From NCBI RefSeq assembly GCF_019973735.1, contig NZ_AP024463.1, positions 2,666,001-2,730,000 on the forward strand: 64,000 bases of DNA. Direction: 5' to 3'. Below the pieces are notes generated by a model that saw only the letters and a program-made list of their open reading frames with translations, searched no databases and was not told the DNA's origin. Positions within the stretch are counted from its first letter, which is position 1. Each line of letters starts with the position of its first letter. A program made the translations under genes and the position numbers. This DNA is from Arachnia rubra (lineage in GTDB: Bacteria; Actinomycetota; Actinomycetes; Propionibacteriales; Propionibacteriaceae). This document shows positions 45,001 to 55,500 of this stretch, one piece after another.

Positions 45001-45083
45001 CGATGTCTGGGCCCAGTTAATCAGATGGCTTCAGGACCACCGGCGAAGACATCAGGCGCGATCCAGCGCCTTGATCAGTACGC

Positions 45084-45428
45084 CTAGTCGTCGAAGTCGT
45101 GGCCCGCCGCGTCGGCCTCCTCGATGAGGGCTGCGAGCTTATCCTCCTCCATCAGGTAGGGAGTCAGGACGCTGATGAGCTCGTCAAGCTCCTGAGGAGT
45201 GCCCTGAGCGGAGTACATACCGGCCTCAGGGTCCGAGCTGACATCCGGTGCCTGCCCCTGGGCGATCAGCCACCGCACCACCCCGTCCCAGAAATACCCT
45301 CCTGGCTCGTGGCCGCTCTCCTCCGCGACCTCGAAGGTCGGCGGGGCGTCGAAGTCGAAGAAGATGGAGCGGGTGCCATCGTCGAGATCGATGTGCTTGA
45401 TGAAGTCAGGGGTGGTTTCAGGCATCAC
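45084..45428 (-). CDS. Imm51-like immunity protein
   Basis: The 114-residue acidic protein has GHEPGGYFWDGVVRWLIAQG and a C-terminal DELISVLTPYLMEEDKLAAL, resembling the Imm51 family of immunity proteins to polymorphic toxins. No toxin gene is adjacent, so it is either an orphan immunity protein or a domain of another role. Confidence 0.55.
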   Translation of the reverse strand: MMPETTPDFIKHIDLDDGTRSIFFDFDAPPTFEVAEESGHEPGGYFWDGVVRWLIAQGQAPDVSSDPEAGMYSAQGTPQELDELISVLTPYLMEEDKLAALIEEADAAGHDFDD

Positions 45429-45585
45429 AAACTCCTGGCTGAGACAAGACCTGGACTACAGGGCGTGACAGAGTCTGACAGACCTGTTTGCCGATGGCCA
45501 ACAGCAAAGTTCGCACACCGATCCAAACACCTCGTCCGACAATCGCCTTCAGAGGGGCATCAACGGTAGATTGATAGTCCAGCGC

Positions 45586-47322
45586 ATGGACAGCGCTGAG
45601 AAAGATGAGAGGCACAGCGGGATGCAGCAGGCGGGTTTCAAACTGGACACCAGTTCACGGGAGGCCATCCTGGAAATCACCTCCCGGGGCCGGCTGGTGA
45701 TCACCAATCCGGTGTCGAACCGGGGCACCGCCTTCACCCACCGGGAAAGGGAGCAGCTGAATCTGTCAGGCCTGCTGACGAACCGGGTCTCCAGCATCGA
45801 GGAGCAGCTTCAGCGCACCTACGGCCAGTTCAAGCGCTGCCCCTCGGCGCTGTCGAAGTTCATCTACCTGTCGCAGTTGCGAGACCGCAATGAGGTGCTC
45901 TACTACCGGCTGGTCAGCGAGCACCTGGAGGAGATGCTTCCCATCGTCTACACCCCGACCATCGGAGAGGCCATCGAACGCTTCAGCCACGAGTACGTCG
46001 GCACCCGGGGGGTGTTCCTGTCCATCGACCATCCCGAACGCATCGAGGAATCCCTGCGCAACTTCGAGCTGACACCCGAAAATGTCGACCTGGTGGTGGT
46101 CACCGACTCCGAGGGGATCCTCGGCATCGGTGACCAGGGGATCGGCGGTATCCAGATCGCCATCGGGAAGCTGGGACTGTACACGGCCGCCGCCGGCATC
46201 CACCCGCAGCGCGCCATCCCGGTCGTCCTGGATGTCGGCACCGACAACCTGGGGCTGCTGCACAGCGACAGCTACCTGGGTGAGCGTCATGCGCGGGTCC
46301 GTGGCGAGAAGTACGACGAGTTCATCGACCGCTTCGTGAGCGTAGCGACCGAGCTGTTCCCCAATGCGATGATCCACTGGGAGGACTTCGGCGTCTCCAA
46401 CGCGCACCGCATCCTGCAACGCTACGCGGACAAGATCTGCACCTTCAACGACGACATCCAGGGCACCGCAGCCGTCGTCCTGGCCGCGGTGATCGCAGCT
46501 GTCCGCCGCACCGGCATCCCGCTGCGCAAACACCGGTTCGTGATCTACGGGGCGGGCACCGCAGGCATCGGTATCGCCGACATGATCCAGGGCGCCCTCA
46601 ACGCGGCAGGCCGCGAACCGGGGCAGTTCTACGCCTTCAACCGCCATGGCCTGATCATCGAGGACAGCCCCGGGATGCGTGATTTCCAGCGGCCCTACGC
46701 GCGCGGCCGCTCTGAGATCGACGGCTGGGATGTGGCCGACCCGCAGCGGGTGAACCTGCTGGAGACCATCAAGAACGCGAAACCCACCATCCTGATCGGC
46801 ACCTCCGCGCGCGGTGGTGCGTTCTCGGAGGAGGTGGTGCGGGAGATGCACTCCTACTGCGACCGCCCGGTCATCATGCCCCTGTCGAATCCGACCGACC
46901 GCGCGGAGGCCCGCCCGGCGGACCTGCTGGACTGGACCAACGGCAAGGCCCTGATCGCGACGGGCAGCCCGTTCGACCCGGTGCGGCGCGGCGATGTGCA
47001 CCACACGATCGCCCAGGCCAACAACGCCCTGATCTTCCCGGGACTGGGACTGGGCGTGTCGGTGGTGAGGGCCAAGCTGGTCAGCGAGGAGATGATCTAC
47101 GCCGCGGCCCAGGCGCTGGCTAGCTTGGTCAATGAGCACCAGCCCGGGGCATCACTGCTGCCCACCATGCGGAATCTGCGGATGGTCGCGGCGACGGTGG
47201 CGAAGGCAGTCGCCGAAACAGCCGAGTCCCAGGGGCTGGCCCGGCGTCCCCTGACCAACCCAGTCCAGGACATCTACGAGCGCATGTGGAAACCGGAATA
47301 CCCACAACTACGCATCGTGTGA
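45586..47322 (+). CDS. NAD-type malic enzyme
   Basis: The protein (578 residues from ATG 45586; ATG 45622 with GAGAGG about 9 bases upstream is an alternative) has the malic enzyme N-terminal domain (SNRGTAFTHREREQLNLSGL, VYTPTIGEAIERFS, LGIGDQGIGGIQIAIGKLGL) and the NAD-binding domain (FNDDIQGTAAVVLAAVIAAV, VIYGAGTAGIGIADMIQGAL). It decarboxylates malate to pyruvate with NAD(P) and Mn/Mg. The large, eukaryote-like size distinguishes it from the short bacterial enzymes. Confidence 0.93.
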   Translation: MDSAEKDERHSGMQQAGFKLDTSSREAILEITSRGRLVITNPVSNRGTAFTHREREQLNLSGLLTNRVSSIEEQLQRTYGQFKRCPSALSKFIYLSQLRDRNEVLYYRLVSEHLEEMLPIVYTPTIGEAIERFSHEYVGTRGVFLSIDHPERIEESLRNFELTPENVDLVVVTDSEGILGIGDQGIGGIQIAIGKLGLYTAAAGIHPQRAIPVVLDVGTDNLGLLHSDSYLGERHARVRGEKYDEFIDRFVSVATELFPNAMIHWEDFGVSNAHRILQRYADKICTFNDDIQGTAAVVLAAVIAAVRRTGIPLRKHRFVIYGAGTAGIGIADMIQGALNAAGREPGQFYAFNRHGLIIEDSPGMRDFQRPYARGRSEIDGWDVADPQRVNLLETIKNAKPTILIGTSARGGAFSEEVVREMHSYCDRPVIMPLSNPTDRAEARPADLLDWTNGKALIATGSPFDPVRRGDVHHTIAQANNALIFPGLGLGVSVVRAKLVSEEMIYAAAQALASLVNEHQPGASLLPTMRNLRMVAATVAKAVAETAESQGLARRPLTNPVQDIYERMWKPEYPQLRIV

Positions 47323-47491
47323 AAACGTCCCGGCCATAAATCCACTGAATTCATCGCATTGGATCGCTTCGAGCATCAATGCCGGATCCCGACCCGGCTT
47401 TGAGACGCTCATGACAGGACCCGCCCTGTACCCCAGTAGGCTTTCGTGGCACTCTGGTCGTTGTCAGCATTCGCCCAAACAGGAGATATCC

Positions 47492-48152
47492 GTGCCCTTT
47501 TCTCGACGTATCGCTCCAGCGGCCACCGCCGCGTTGATGGCGGCTGCTCTCCTGGCAGGCTGCGGTACCAACAACCAGCAGGCCAGCCCCTCCTCCCCCG
47601 GCAACGACCAGTCGAATCCCGCGGCAGAGGGGATCAAGCTACCGACCACTCGCCCCTCAAAGGGAGAGGGAAGCAAGCCGAGCCCCTCTGCCAGCCCGAC
47701 CCCAACGCCTGTCAAGGTGCCAGGCGCCTACGCCGGGGCAGGCGGCCCCCGTCCCCAGAACGCCACCCCGATCACCTCGGTCCACCCGGCAACGGACACC
47801 AGCCCGGAGACGGCGGTGATCAAGACCCCGTCGAACAACATCGGCTGCGATCTGTCCGCTGACTTCGCCGGCTGCGGCATCGAGAATTACCAGCAGTCCA
47901 AGCCCTACGGCAGCGACCAGATCGGGGCGAAGTGGTGGGTGCCGCTCGACGGCTCAGGCAATGAGGTCGAGGCGAAGGGTGATGCTCCCACTTACATGGA
48001 CGCCACCGTCCCCCCCGCAGCTGGTGGAGTACGGCAAGGTCGTGTATTACAACGACTATGTCTGCGCCTCTGAGCAGAACGGCCTGACCTGCTGGAACAC
48101 CTCGACGGGTCACGGCGCCTTCATGAACCGCGACAGCACAACGCTCTTCTGA
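47492..48152 (+). pseudogene. Secreted lipoprotein, frameshifted near its C-terminus
   Basis: GTG 47492 (AGGAG 6 bases upstream) starts a lipoprotein signal (AALMAAALLAGC) and a Pro/Ser/Thr-rich linker. A C-terminal domain with NNIGCDLSADFAGCGIENYQ begins, then a run of seven C (48010-48016) shifts the frame; the next frame continues as QLVEYGKVVYYNDYVCASEQ and ends NTSTGHGAFMNRDSTTLF, rich in cysteines like the first half. With six C the protein is intact (about 220 residues). Unknown function. Confidence 0.75.
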
Positions 48153-48315
48153 CCGATCCCCCAACCCTCAGGCCGCGGTCACGCGGTGAGCCCGGAGAGG
48201 TGCGGCGACATTCATCGCGAGGGTTTCCAGCGGGCAGAGTCATGCCAAGATGTGGCGCAGCGGGATCCTATGAATCCTGGCAGCCACCATGAAGTACCGA
48301 TCGGAGGCATCCCCA

Positions 48316-48711
48316 CTAAGGCTGTTTGACGTCGCAGTCCCTCATTTCACTTTTGCTGAGCACTTTCGCCGCGGCGCGGTCACCCACCAGGAAGCAGTAA
48401 CCGACGATGGCGGCGGCCACCATCGTGATCGACACCAGGCCGGTGAGCGCGGTGGAGAAGGATACGGGCAGCAAGAGCCAGGCACCCGCCAGGATCGTCA
48501 CCACCCCCGCCACCTTGGCGGGACGGGAGGCCCGGATATGCGCCGCCGTCCATGCCTCCTCGCTAGCCAGGGTATTGGCCGTCCGGATACCCGCTAAATC
48601 CTTGCGGTCGAATAAATCTTCGGCGGCATACCTGCCAAGAATGATCAGGAGAACACCAGATAACCCCATACCCCCAGCCACGACGATCCGACCTATCCAT
48701 TCCGCAAGCAC
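48316..48711 (-). CDS. SdpI/YhfL-family membrane protein
   Basis: The 131-residue protein has three hydrophobic segments (IVVAGGMGLSGVLLIILG, VAGVVTILAGAWLLL and ITMVAAAIVGYCFLVG) and the family motif GIRTANTLASEEAWTAAHIR between the first two. SdpI protects Bacillus against the toxin SdpC; family members elsewhere have no known partner. No SdpC-like toxin is adjacent. Confidence 0.7.
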   Translation of the reverse strand: MLAEWIGRIVVAGGMGLSGVLLIILGRYAAEDLFDRKDLAGIRTANTLASEEAWTAAHIRASRPAKVAGVVTILAGAWLLLPVSFSTALTGLVSITMVAAAIVGYCFLVGDRAAAKVLSKSEMRDCDVKQP

Positions 48712-49064
48712 AAGCTTCTCCCTTCATGTCAGCATTCGACTTTTATTCATAGGTCACAGGCCGCCCAGGAGCTGCTGCCCCTCGGCCAGACCACGCTAAG
48801 GAACCTAAACTGACGATAGTTGATTGTTTTACCAGTCTGCTTCCCTGGCGAGAAACGTGCATTCACGAAGTGCAATTGCCAATGGCGGCACCACCGTCCG
48901 GAGTAACCGTTCAGACAACTGGGAGGAACTTTCGTTAAGTAACGAAAATCAACCCAGACACTTCCTATGCCTATTCCTCGCCGGAGAAACACCTGAAGAC
49001 GAATCACCAGCGTGCAGTCGATAGACTATCGGACCACAGGACTTTTGCTTTAGGGGGTCAAAAA
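48712..49064. other. Intergenic region with no gene seen
   Basis: AT-richer than the neighbours, with TTGATTGTTTT (48819) and AACTTTCGTTAAGTAACGAAAATC (around 48927-48950) including an ACTTTCGTTA-TAACGAAAA dyad. Probably promoters for the SdpI-like (minus) and the secreted (plus) genes. Confidence 0.5.
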
Positions 49065-49904
49065 ATGAATCTGAAGACACGCATGGGAATCGGGGTGCTC
49101 GCTCTCTCCGTCGGTTTCCTCGCCGCCGCGCAGCCGGCGGAGGCGACGAACCGCGGCACGCAGAATGGCGACGAGTCGAAGGAGTGCTCGGCGCTCTGGC
49201 GTGCCGAGACTGTCCTAGACGCTGATCTGACCAACGACGACGCCGAGTACCCGGACCTCATGGTGGATTTCGCGGGTGATCCTGTGCACTACACGAACGG
49301 CGGCTACATCCGCGAGGTCACTCCCGCCCTGAAGAACTCCGGGATGCTGGAGATCAACCACTTCTACGTCGGCTCGGGAGCCAACCTGGCACAGGTCTGG
49401 CGGATTCCCACCGCAACCAAGGACGCCATCAAGGATGCGAGGGTGACGGTGAAACTACCGCCAGCCGTGGTCACTGGCGGGTACAAGGTGACCTTTGACG
49501 CCGTCTCGGTCAACTCCCGGATCAGTGCCTGGGGTGACAACTACTCCGGTTTCGAATGGGCGGAGCGGGCCAAGGCCACCGACAATGGCGACGGCACCTG
49601 GACTGTGGACCTGGGCGACCTGCCGGCCGGAGCCGGCACCGTGTACCAGTTCACCGTCGCCGTCGGGTCCGCCGTCAGCATCAACGACCGCTTTGTCGCG
49701 AGCGCGTCCCTGACCGGCACCTACGAGCAGGGCGGCAACAATGGCAAGTGCGGTGCGCCTTCCCCAAACCCAACCGACTCACCCACCGCCTCTGCCGATC
49801 CCACACCGGCACCCACACCGTCGGTCTCGCCGACCCAGTCGCCCTCGGCCCAGTCCAGCCAGCTTCCGAGGCGCGCTGGCCTGCCCCGGACCGGCCTGGC
49901 ATAA
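49065..49904 (+). CDS. Secreted protein with LPRTG at its extreme C-terminus
   Basis: The 279-residue precursor has a Sec signal (MNLKTRMGIGVLALSVGFLA, cleavage near PAEA), a 170-residue beta-rich domain (YTNGGYIREVTPALKNSGML, GSGANLAQVWRIPTATKD, RISAWGDNYSGFEWAERA) and a Pro/Ser/Thr-rich wall-spanning tail. It ends LPRTGLA: an LPxTG-like sortase motif but no membrane helix or basic tail after it. No alternative frame supplies one. ATG 49065 follows TTAGGGGG. It is probably secreted or associated with the wall; anchoring by sortase is doubtful. Confidence 0.78.
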   Translation: MNLKTRMGIGVLALSVGFLAAAQPAEATNRGTQNGDESKECSALWRAETVLDADLTNDDAEYPDLMVDFAGDPVHYTNGGYIREVTPALKNSGMLEINHFYVGSGANLAQVWRIPTATKDAIKDARVTVKLPPAVVTGGYKVTFDAVSVNSRISAWGDNYSGFEWAERAKATDNGDGTWTVDLGDLPAGAGTVYQFTVAVGSAVSINDRFVASASLTGTYEQGGNNGKCGAPSPNPTDSPTASADPTPAPTPSVSPTQSPSAQSSQLPRRAGLPRTGLA

Positions 49905-49911
49905 CAAACGC

Positions 49912-49950
49912 CTGAGGCCCCGGCGGCCCTGATGGGTTGCCGGGCTTCAG
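49912..49950 (+). terminator. Hairpin with U-rich tail
   Basis: CTGAGGCCCCGGC pairs, with one bulge, with GCCGGGCTTCAG (49939-49950), followed by TCTTTCTT: a conventional Rho-independent terminator for the secreted protein gene. Confidence 0.75.
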
Positions 49951-49976
49951 TCTTTCTTCGCACCGGACAGAAAACG

Positions 49977-51470
49977 TCAGCCGATGTGGAAGTACCGCTC
50001 CACCAGGTCCTCCATCCGGACCCGGTCGGCGACGATGTCCGCGCGCAGGTTCTCATCCTCGAGCGCGATCAGCTGCCCGGCCCAAGCGTCGATCAGGCCG
50101 GGCGGGAAGACGCCGAGGGCCTCGTAGTCGCCGCGCTGGTCCAGCAGCCGGCGAGCCGCCTCGGCGCAGGAGGCTGGCAACTGATCGAGCCCTGAGAGCC
50201 CGGAGGCGTCGCCGTTGACGTAGCGCGCCATCGCGTAGTCGAGCATCGATGGGTCGGACAGGCCGATCCGGGCCGCGACGGTGATCCCCGCCAGCAGCAG
50301 ATGAACGTTGGCCGCGCCGTCGGGGGACCGGAGCTCGACGGTCTGGGAGTCGTTCGGCAGCGCCCCGATGGCCTCCTCCTGCGGGTTGGCGTCGCGGAAC
50401 ATGCGGTCGTCGAGATGCTGCCAGCCAAGCGGCACCCGCACCAGCGCGGAACGGTTGCGATCGCCCCAGCAGATGGCGGTGGGCGCCTCCTGGTGCGGCA
50501 CCAGCCGCAGGAAGGACGTGGGCACCGGGTTGCCGAAGGCCGTTAGGGATGCGGCGTGCGACAGGTACCCGCCCACAACACGGCGCGCCACATCGGTGAG
50601 CCCGGCTCCTTGGGAGAACTGGTTGACCCCGTCCCGCATGAGGCGGGTGTGGAAGTGCATGCCCGACCCGGCCTGCCCCACCACGATCTTCGGTGAGAAC
50701 GACACCTCGATGCCGTGGGCGTGCGCGACCTTCCGCACCACCCACTTCGCCAGGGTCATCTCGTCGGCAGCGCGGGTGACGTCGGTGGGCAGAAACTCGA
50801 TCTCCTGCTGCACCATCTGGAGGCCGTCCGCGACGAAGTTGCCCACCTCGGAGTGCGCATACTTGACGGAGCAGCCCATCCGCACCAGATGAGCCAGGGA
50901 CTCGATACGCACCTGCTCACATTTCGAGAACGGGCTGGCCTCGTGGTAGCCGCGCTGCGGCTCGACGGGAAACAGGTCCTCGGCGGGCGAGAACAGGTAG
51001 TACTCCAGCTCGCCGAGCGCCTCCAGCCGACAGCCGGTCTCGTCTTCAAGGGCCTGCTGAGCTTTGCGAAGGATCTGCTGGGGCGAGCTTGCCAGGGGAT
51101 TTCCCTCGACATCGTAGAAACCGCACACGATGTCGAGCGTGGGGAATTCCGCGAAAGGGTTGAGGAAGGCGGTGCGCAGTTGCGGCACCACGTAGAGGTC
51201 GGAGCTGGTGGCGTCGACGAAATTGAACAGCGACGACCCGTCGACCCGCTCCCCCATCGTGAGGATCCTGTTGAGGTGTGCGGAGGACTGGATGGCGAAG
51301 TTCAACACCTTCAACCGGCCGTCACCGCCCAGATATCGCAGGTTCAGCATGGGGATGTCCTGCTCCGCGACGAACCGGATGATGTCATGACGGGTGAATT
51401 CGTGCGGCTGCTTACCGAGCGCACGAACCAGCGGGTTGGGGTTCAAGGTAAGGGTGTCGATCTCCACCAC
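49977..51470 (-). CDS. Glutamine synthetase family protein
   Basis: The 497-residue protein has the glutamine synthetase N-terminal beta-grasp (RHDIIRFVAEQDIPMLNLRY) and catalytic domain: ALGELEYYLFSPAEDLF, PTDVTRAADEMTLAKWVVRK, SPKIVVGQAGSGMHFHTRLM, CWGDRNRSALVRVP and VELRSPDGAANVHLLLAG. Ligand glutamates and the ATP/glutamate loop are in place, so it should be a ligase, but overall it is diverged from canonical GlnA (about 470 residues). Such members include gamma-glutamylpolyamine and other GlnA-like ligases, so the substrate may not be ammonia. Single gene ending close to a terminator. Confidence 0.85.
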   Translation of the reverse strand: MVEIDTLTLNPNPLVRALGKQPHEFTRHDIIRFVAEQDIPMLNLRYLGGDGRLKVLNFAIQSSAHLNRILTMGERVDGSSLFNFVDATSSDLYVVPQLRTAFLNPFAEFPTLDIVCGFYDVEGNPLASSPQQILRKAQQALEDETGCRLEALGELEYYLFSPAEDLFPVEPQRGYHEASPFSKCEQVRIESLAHLVRMGCSVKYAHSEVGNFVADGLQMVQQEIEFLPTDVTRAADEMTLAKWVVRKVAHAHGIEVSFSPKIVVGQAGSGMHFHTRLMRDGVNQFSQGAGLTDVARRVVGGYLSHAASLTAFGNPVPTSFLRLVPHQEAPTAICWGDRNRSALVRVPLGWQHLDDRMFRDANPQEEAIGALPNDSQTVELRSPDGAANVHLLLAGITVAARIGLSDPSMLDYAMARYVNGDASGLSGLDQLPASCAEAARRLLDQRGDYEALGVFPPGLIDAWAGQLIALEDENLRADIVADRVRMEDLVERYFHIG

Positions 51471-51650
51471 GGCTCCTCCTCTTCGAGTTGCCCAGATTGT
51501 TTCAGAGATGTTACGAAACAGCCAGTCCAGAATAGTTCCCAGTTTCGTTCTCGGCTCCCCGCCACGGCCGTTCTCTACTCAACAACGAACGCGCTCCGCA
51601 GCCTGATCGGCAGCAGGACCTCACCAGGCTGCTTGATTTACCCTTCTCCC

Positions 51651-52355
51651 ATGAGGCTTGGCGCGGTGCTTGAAGCCTGGTCCGGCTTGGCCCAGGGACC
51701 TCCGCTGCCTGGCGGCAACCGGAACGAGGTGCTTGCTGGGAGCATCGCGGGACGGCAGGTTGTGATTCGCCATTCGAGCCGTGGCGAGGAATCCCTGCAT
51801 TGGGAATTCGATCTGCTTTCGCATCTGCGGTCCCGAGGCTGCCTAGTCCCTGAGCTGATCCCGGCCGATGATGGACGTCTTCACCTCAGCGGCTGGCATG
51901 TGCAGGAGTTGCTTCCTGGACGCCCCGCCACCTGTGAGGACGGATCAGCCGTGCGGAAGGCGCTCGCGAGGGTGCATGAATTAACTCGTTCTTGGGCGCA
52001 GCGCCCAGGAGCGGTGTCAGCGTCGAAGCTCCTGACTGCCTGGCACGGCGGAGACATCGACCTCAGCGCGATGCCTGACCCACTCGTTGCGGAAATCCGG
52101 CGGAGCTGGCAGGCCGTGAAGCCAGCGGAGAGCTGCGTGGTCCATGGCGACGCAGGTGGGATGAACGCCCTGGTCGCTCCCGACGGCAGCTGTGCCCTGA
52201 TCGACTGGGATGAAGCTCGCGTCGACGATCCGCTTTTCGACGTACCCGCGGACCCCGGAGAGGAGAGGGCTGCGCTGGCCTGGGAGGTCGCGACCTGCTG
52301 GATGCGGGAACCCGGCTATGCCAAGCGTCTAGCTGTCACCTTTATGGCCGGTTAG
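51651..52355 (+). CDS. Aminoglycoside phosphotransferase-family kinase-like protein
   Basis: The 234-residue protein from ATG 51651 (MRLGAVLEAWSGLAQGPPLP) has the APH fold: QVVIRHSSRGEESLHWEFDL at the nucleotide lobe, WHVQELLPGRPA, then the catalytic SCVVHGDAGGMNALV and metal-binding CALIDWDEARVDDPLFDVPA. Such kinases phosphorylate small molecules; drug specificity is not evident. No ribosome site precedes the ATG, and GATTTA lies about 11-16 bases upstream, consistent with a leaderless transcript. Confidence 0.78.
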   Translation: MRLGAVLEAWSGLAQGPPLPGGNRNEVLAGSIAGRQVVIRHSSRGEESLHWEFDLLSHLRSRGCLVPELIPADDGRLHLSGWHVQELLPGRPATCEDGSAVRKALARVHELTRSWAQRPGAVSASKLLTAWHGGDIDLSAMPDPLVAEIRRSWQAVKPAESCVVHGDAGGMNALVAPDGSCALIDWDEARVDDPLFDVPADPGEERAALAWEVATCWMREPGYAKRLAVTFMAG

Positions 52356-52560
52356 TGATCCTGGCGGCGCGACCGGCTGAAGCACAGCACCGGCCACCGC
52401 GCCGGACGCATTGTTCGTTGTCACCGCACGATCGCGGTTTGTCTTTCTCCCGAGTCACCTCACCCTGGGTGCTCTCGGGCCATCGTCTTGCCGGTAAGTT
52501 CCCCCAAAGGTATTTGGTCTTTGTAGTCCGAATGAAACAAAGTTGGTGCAATATGTTCCT

Positions 52561-55500
52561 GTGAGCAACGTGACCAACACATCATTGATCGACAAAGCTG
52601 TACGCACCGCACGACGGTGGGCGCAGCGTTCCCTTGCCTACCCGGAGCCCCGGGCGGCAAAGCTGTTGGCCAGTGCCTTGGACCACCCGGACGGGCTCCG
52701 CTTCACCCTTGAGTTCGTCGACGGCGTTCTGCGACCCGAGGATCCTGCCGTGGCAGCCAGGAACCTGGGCCGCCTGGCCCGGCAGCCCGTCCCATTCCTC
52801 CCGTCCTACCTACGCGCCGGCCTCGGCCTCGGCGTCGCCCCCGCACCCAGGGCAATGCTGCCCGCTGTGCGACGTGCTTTCTCCGTGCTGCTCGGCGACC
52901 TCGTCGTCGACATCGGCAGCGACCTCGGGCCGGCACTGGCCAGGCTACGGCGCAGCGGCGCGAGCCTGAATATCAATCTTCTCGGCGAGGCTGTCCTGGG
53001 TGACGAGCACGCCTCCTCGCGGCTCAACCGCACCATCGACCTGCTGAACCGCCCGGACGTCGACTACGTCTCCATCAAGGTGTCGTCGGTGATGGGCCCC
53101 CATTCCCCCTGGGCCCATGACGTGACGGTCAAGGAGGCCGTGGTCCGGCTCGGCCCGCTGATGGAGACAGCCGACCGGACGGGCAAGCTCGTGAACCTCG
53201 ACATGGAGGAGTATCGCGACCTCCACCTCACCCTCGAGGTGTTCGAACAGTTCGCCATGAAGCTGCCGAACCTTAGGATGGGGCTGGCCGTCCAGGCCTA
53301 CCTGCGCGAGTCGCCCCTGATGATCGAGCAGATCCAGGAACTCGCCCGCCGCCGCCACGAAGCCGGTGGCGTACCGCTGCGGGTGCGCCTGGTCAAGGGA
53401 GCCAACCTGGCGATGGAACGCACCCAGGCGGAGCTGCGGGGCTGGCCCAATCCGGTGCTGCCGTCGAAGGTGGAGACCGACGCCAGCTACCTCAGCGCCC
53501 TCGATCGTCTCCTGACGCCCGAGTCCATCAACACTCTGCATCTCGGAGCGGCCAGTCACAACATCTACAGTCTCGCGACCGCCGTCGAGCTGGCGAAGTC
53601 CCGCGGCATCACGTCGGGCTTCGGCATCGAGATGCTGGCTGGCATGGCGGTTCCGCTGCAGCGGGTGATCCTTGAGGACCTGGGGGCGCTGCGTCTCTAC
53701 GTGCCGGTGGTGCCACGCAGCGAGTTCGACTCCGCGATCACCTACCTCGTGCGGCGTCTTGAGGAGAACGCGGCCCCCGAGAACTTCATGTCCGGAGCTG
53801 CTTCCCTCGGCCGCAACGCCGCCTTCCTCGACAAGGAGGAAGGCCGGTTCCGCGATGCCGTGGAGCTGATCGGATCCCCCACCCCGGCCGCCTGGGCGCA
53901 GCAGGAACGCAGCGAACCGACACCGGTGTTCACCAACACCCCCGACACCGACCCCGCGCTGCTGAGCAACCAGCGGTGGGCGGATTCCATCCGCGAGGCG
54001 CTGGGCGGCTCCGATCTCGGCAACAACACCGTCGCGGAGGGCACGCTCGACTCCGCCGAGGCCCTCGACGAGGTGCTTGAGACCGCCGTCGCGGCAGGCA
54101 AACGCTGGGCCGCGACGCCCGCGAAGGAACGTGCCGCGGCTCTGCACCGCCTGGGCGCTGAGCTTGAGGCGATGCGCACCCAGCTGGTGACCGTCGCTGC
54201 CGACGAGGTCGGCAAGCTCATCGACCAGGCAGACATCGAGGTTTCCGAAGCCTGCGACTTCGCCCACTACTACGCGTCCCTGGCCGGGGAAGAGGTCGAC
54301 GGCGCCACCCACGTCCCGCCGCGCGTCACGGCCGTGGTCCCGCCGTGGAACTTCCCCATCGCGATCCCCCTGGGTGGGGTCGCGGCGTCACTGGCAGCCG
54401 GGTCTGCGGTGGTGCTGAAGCCTGCCTCGCCCTCACGGCGCTGCGCGGCGCTGCTGGCTGAGGCCTGCTGGCGGGCGGGCCTGCCGCACGACCTGGTGCA
54501 GTACGTCATCATGGGTGACCGTTCGCTCGGCAAACGCCTGGTCAGCGACGAGCGCGTCGAGCTGGTCGTGCTGACCGGGTCGGCGGAGACAGCCGAGATG
54601 TTCCGTTCCTGGCGTCCCAACCTGCCGCTGCTGGCCGAGACCTCAGGTAAGAACACCCTCATCGTGACCCCGTCGGCCGACCTGGACCTGGCGGCCGCCG
54701 ACCTGGTGGCCTCCGCTTTCGGGCACGCCGGGCAGAAGTGCTCGGCGGCATCACTCGGCATCCTGGTCGGGTCGGTGGCGCGGTCCCGGCGCTTCCTGGA
54801 CCAGCTGGTCGACGCCACCTCTTCCCTGGTGGTGGCGTGGCCCGAGGATCCCGCAGCCCAGATGGGCCCGCTGACGGAGGTGCCCGGGGAGAAGCTGAAG
54901 CGCGGCCTGACCGAGCTGGAGCATGGACAGAGTTGGCTCGTCAAACCGCAGCGCATTGACGACCGGCTGTGGCGGCCGGGCATCCGCGTCGGCGTGCGGC
55001 CAGGCAGCGCATTCCACCAGGTGGAGTACTTCGGCCCGGTGCTCGGCCTGATGGCGGCACGCGACCTCGAACAGGCCATCGACTGGCAGAACGGCACCGA
55101 ATACGGACTGACAGCCGGCATTCACTCGCTGGATGCCGAGGAGATCCAGCTTTGGCTGGACTATGTGAAGGCAGGGAACCTGTACGTGAACCGCGGGATC
55201 ACCGGGGCGATCGTGCGGCGTCAGCCCTTCGGCGGCTGGAAGCGTTCCGCCGTCGGCACCGGCGGCAAGGCGGGTGGGCCGAACTACCTGGTGGGTTTCG
55301 GTTCCTGGAAGCCGGAGGATCTCGACTCCTCCAGCGCCTTGACCGAGCCGCGCCTCGTGAGGCTCATCCAGGCTGCCGCGCCGATTCTCGACGAAGAACA
55401 GCTTGCGCGGCTCAACGTCGCAGCATCCTCGGACCAGGCGGCCTGGCGCACCCTGTTCGGCGTCGCGCACGACCCGTCGGCGCTGACTGCGGAGATCAAC

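Noticed and set aside
50715..51650. Long N-terminal extension of the phosphotransferase gene
   Set aside because: Antisense to the glutamine synthetase gene; the family domain starts at 51651.
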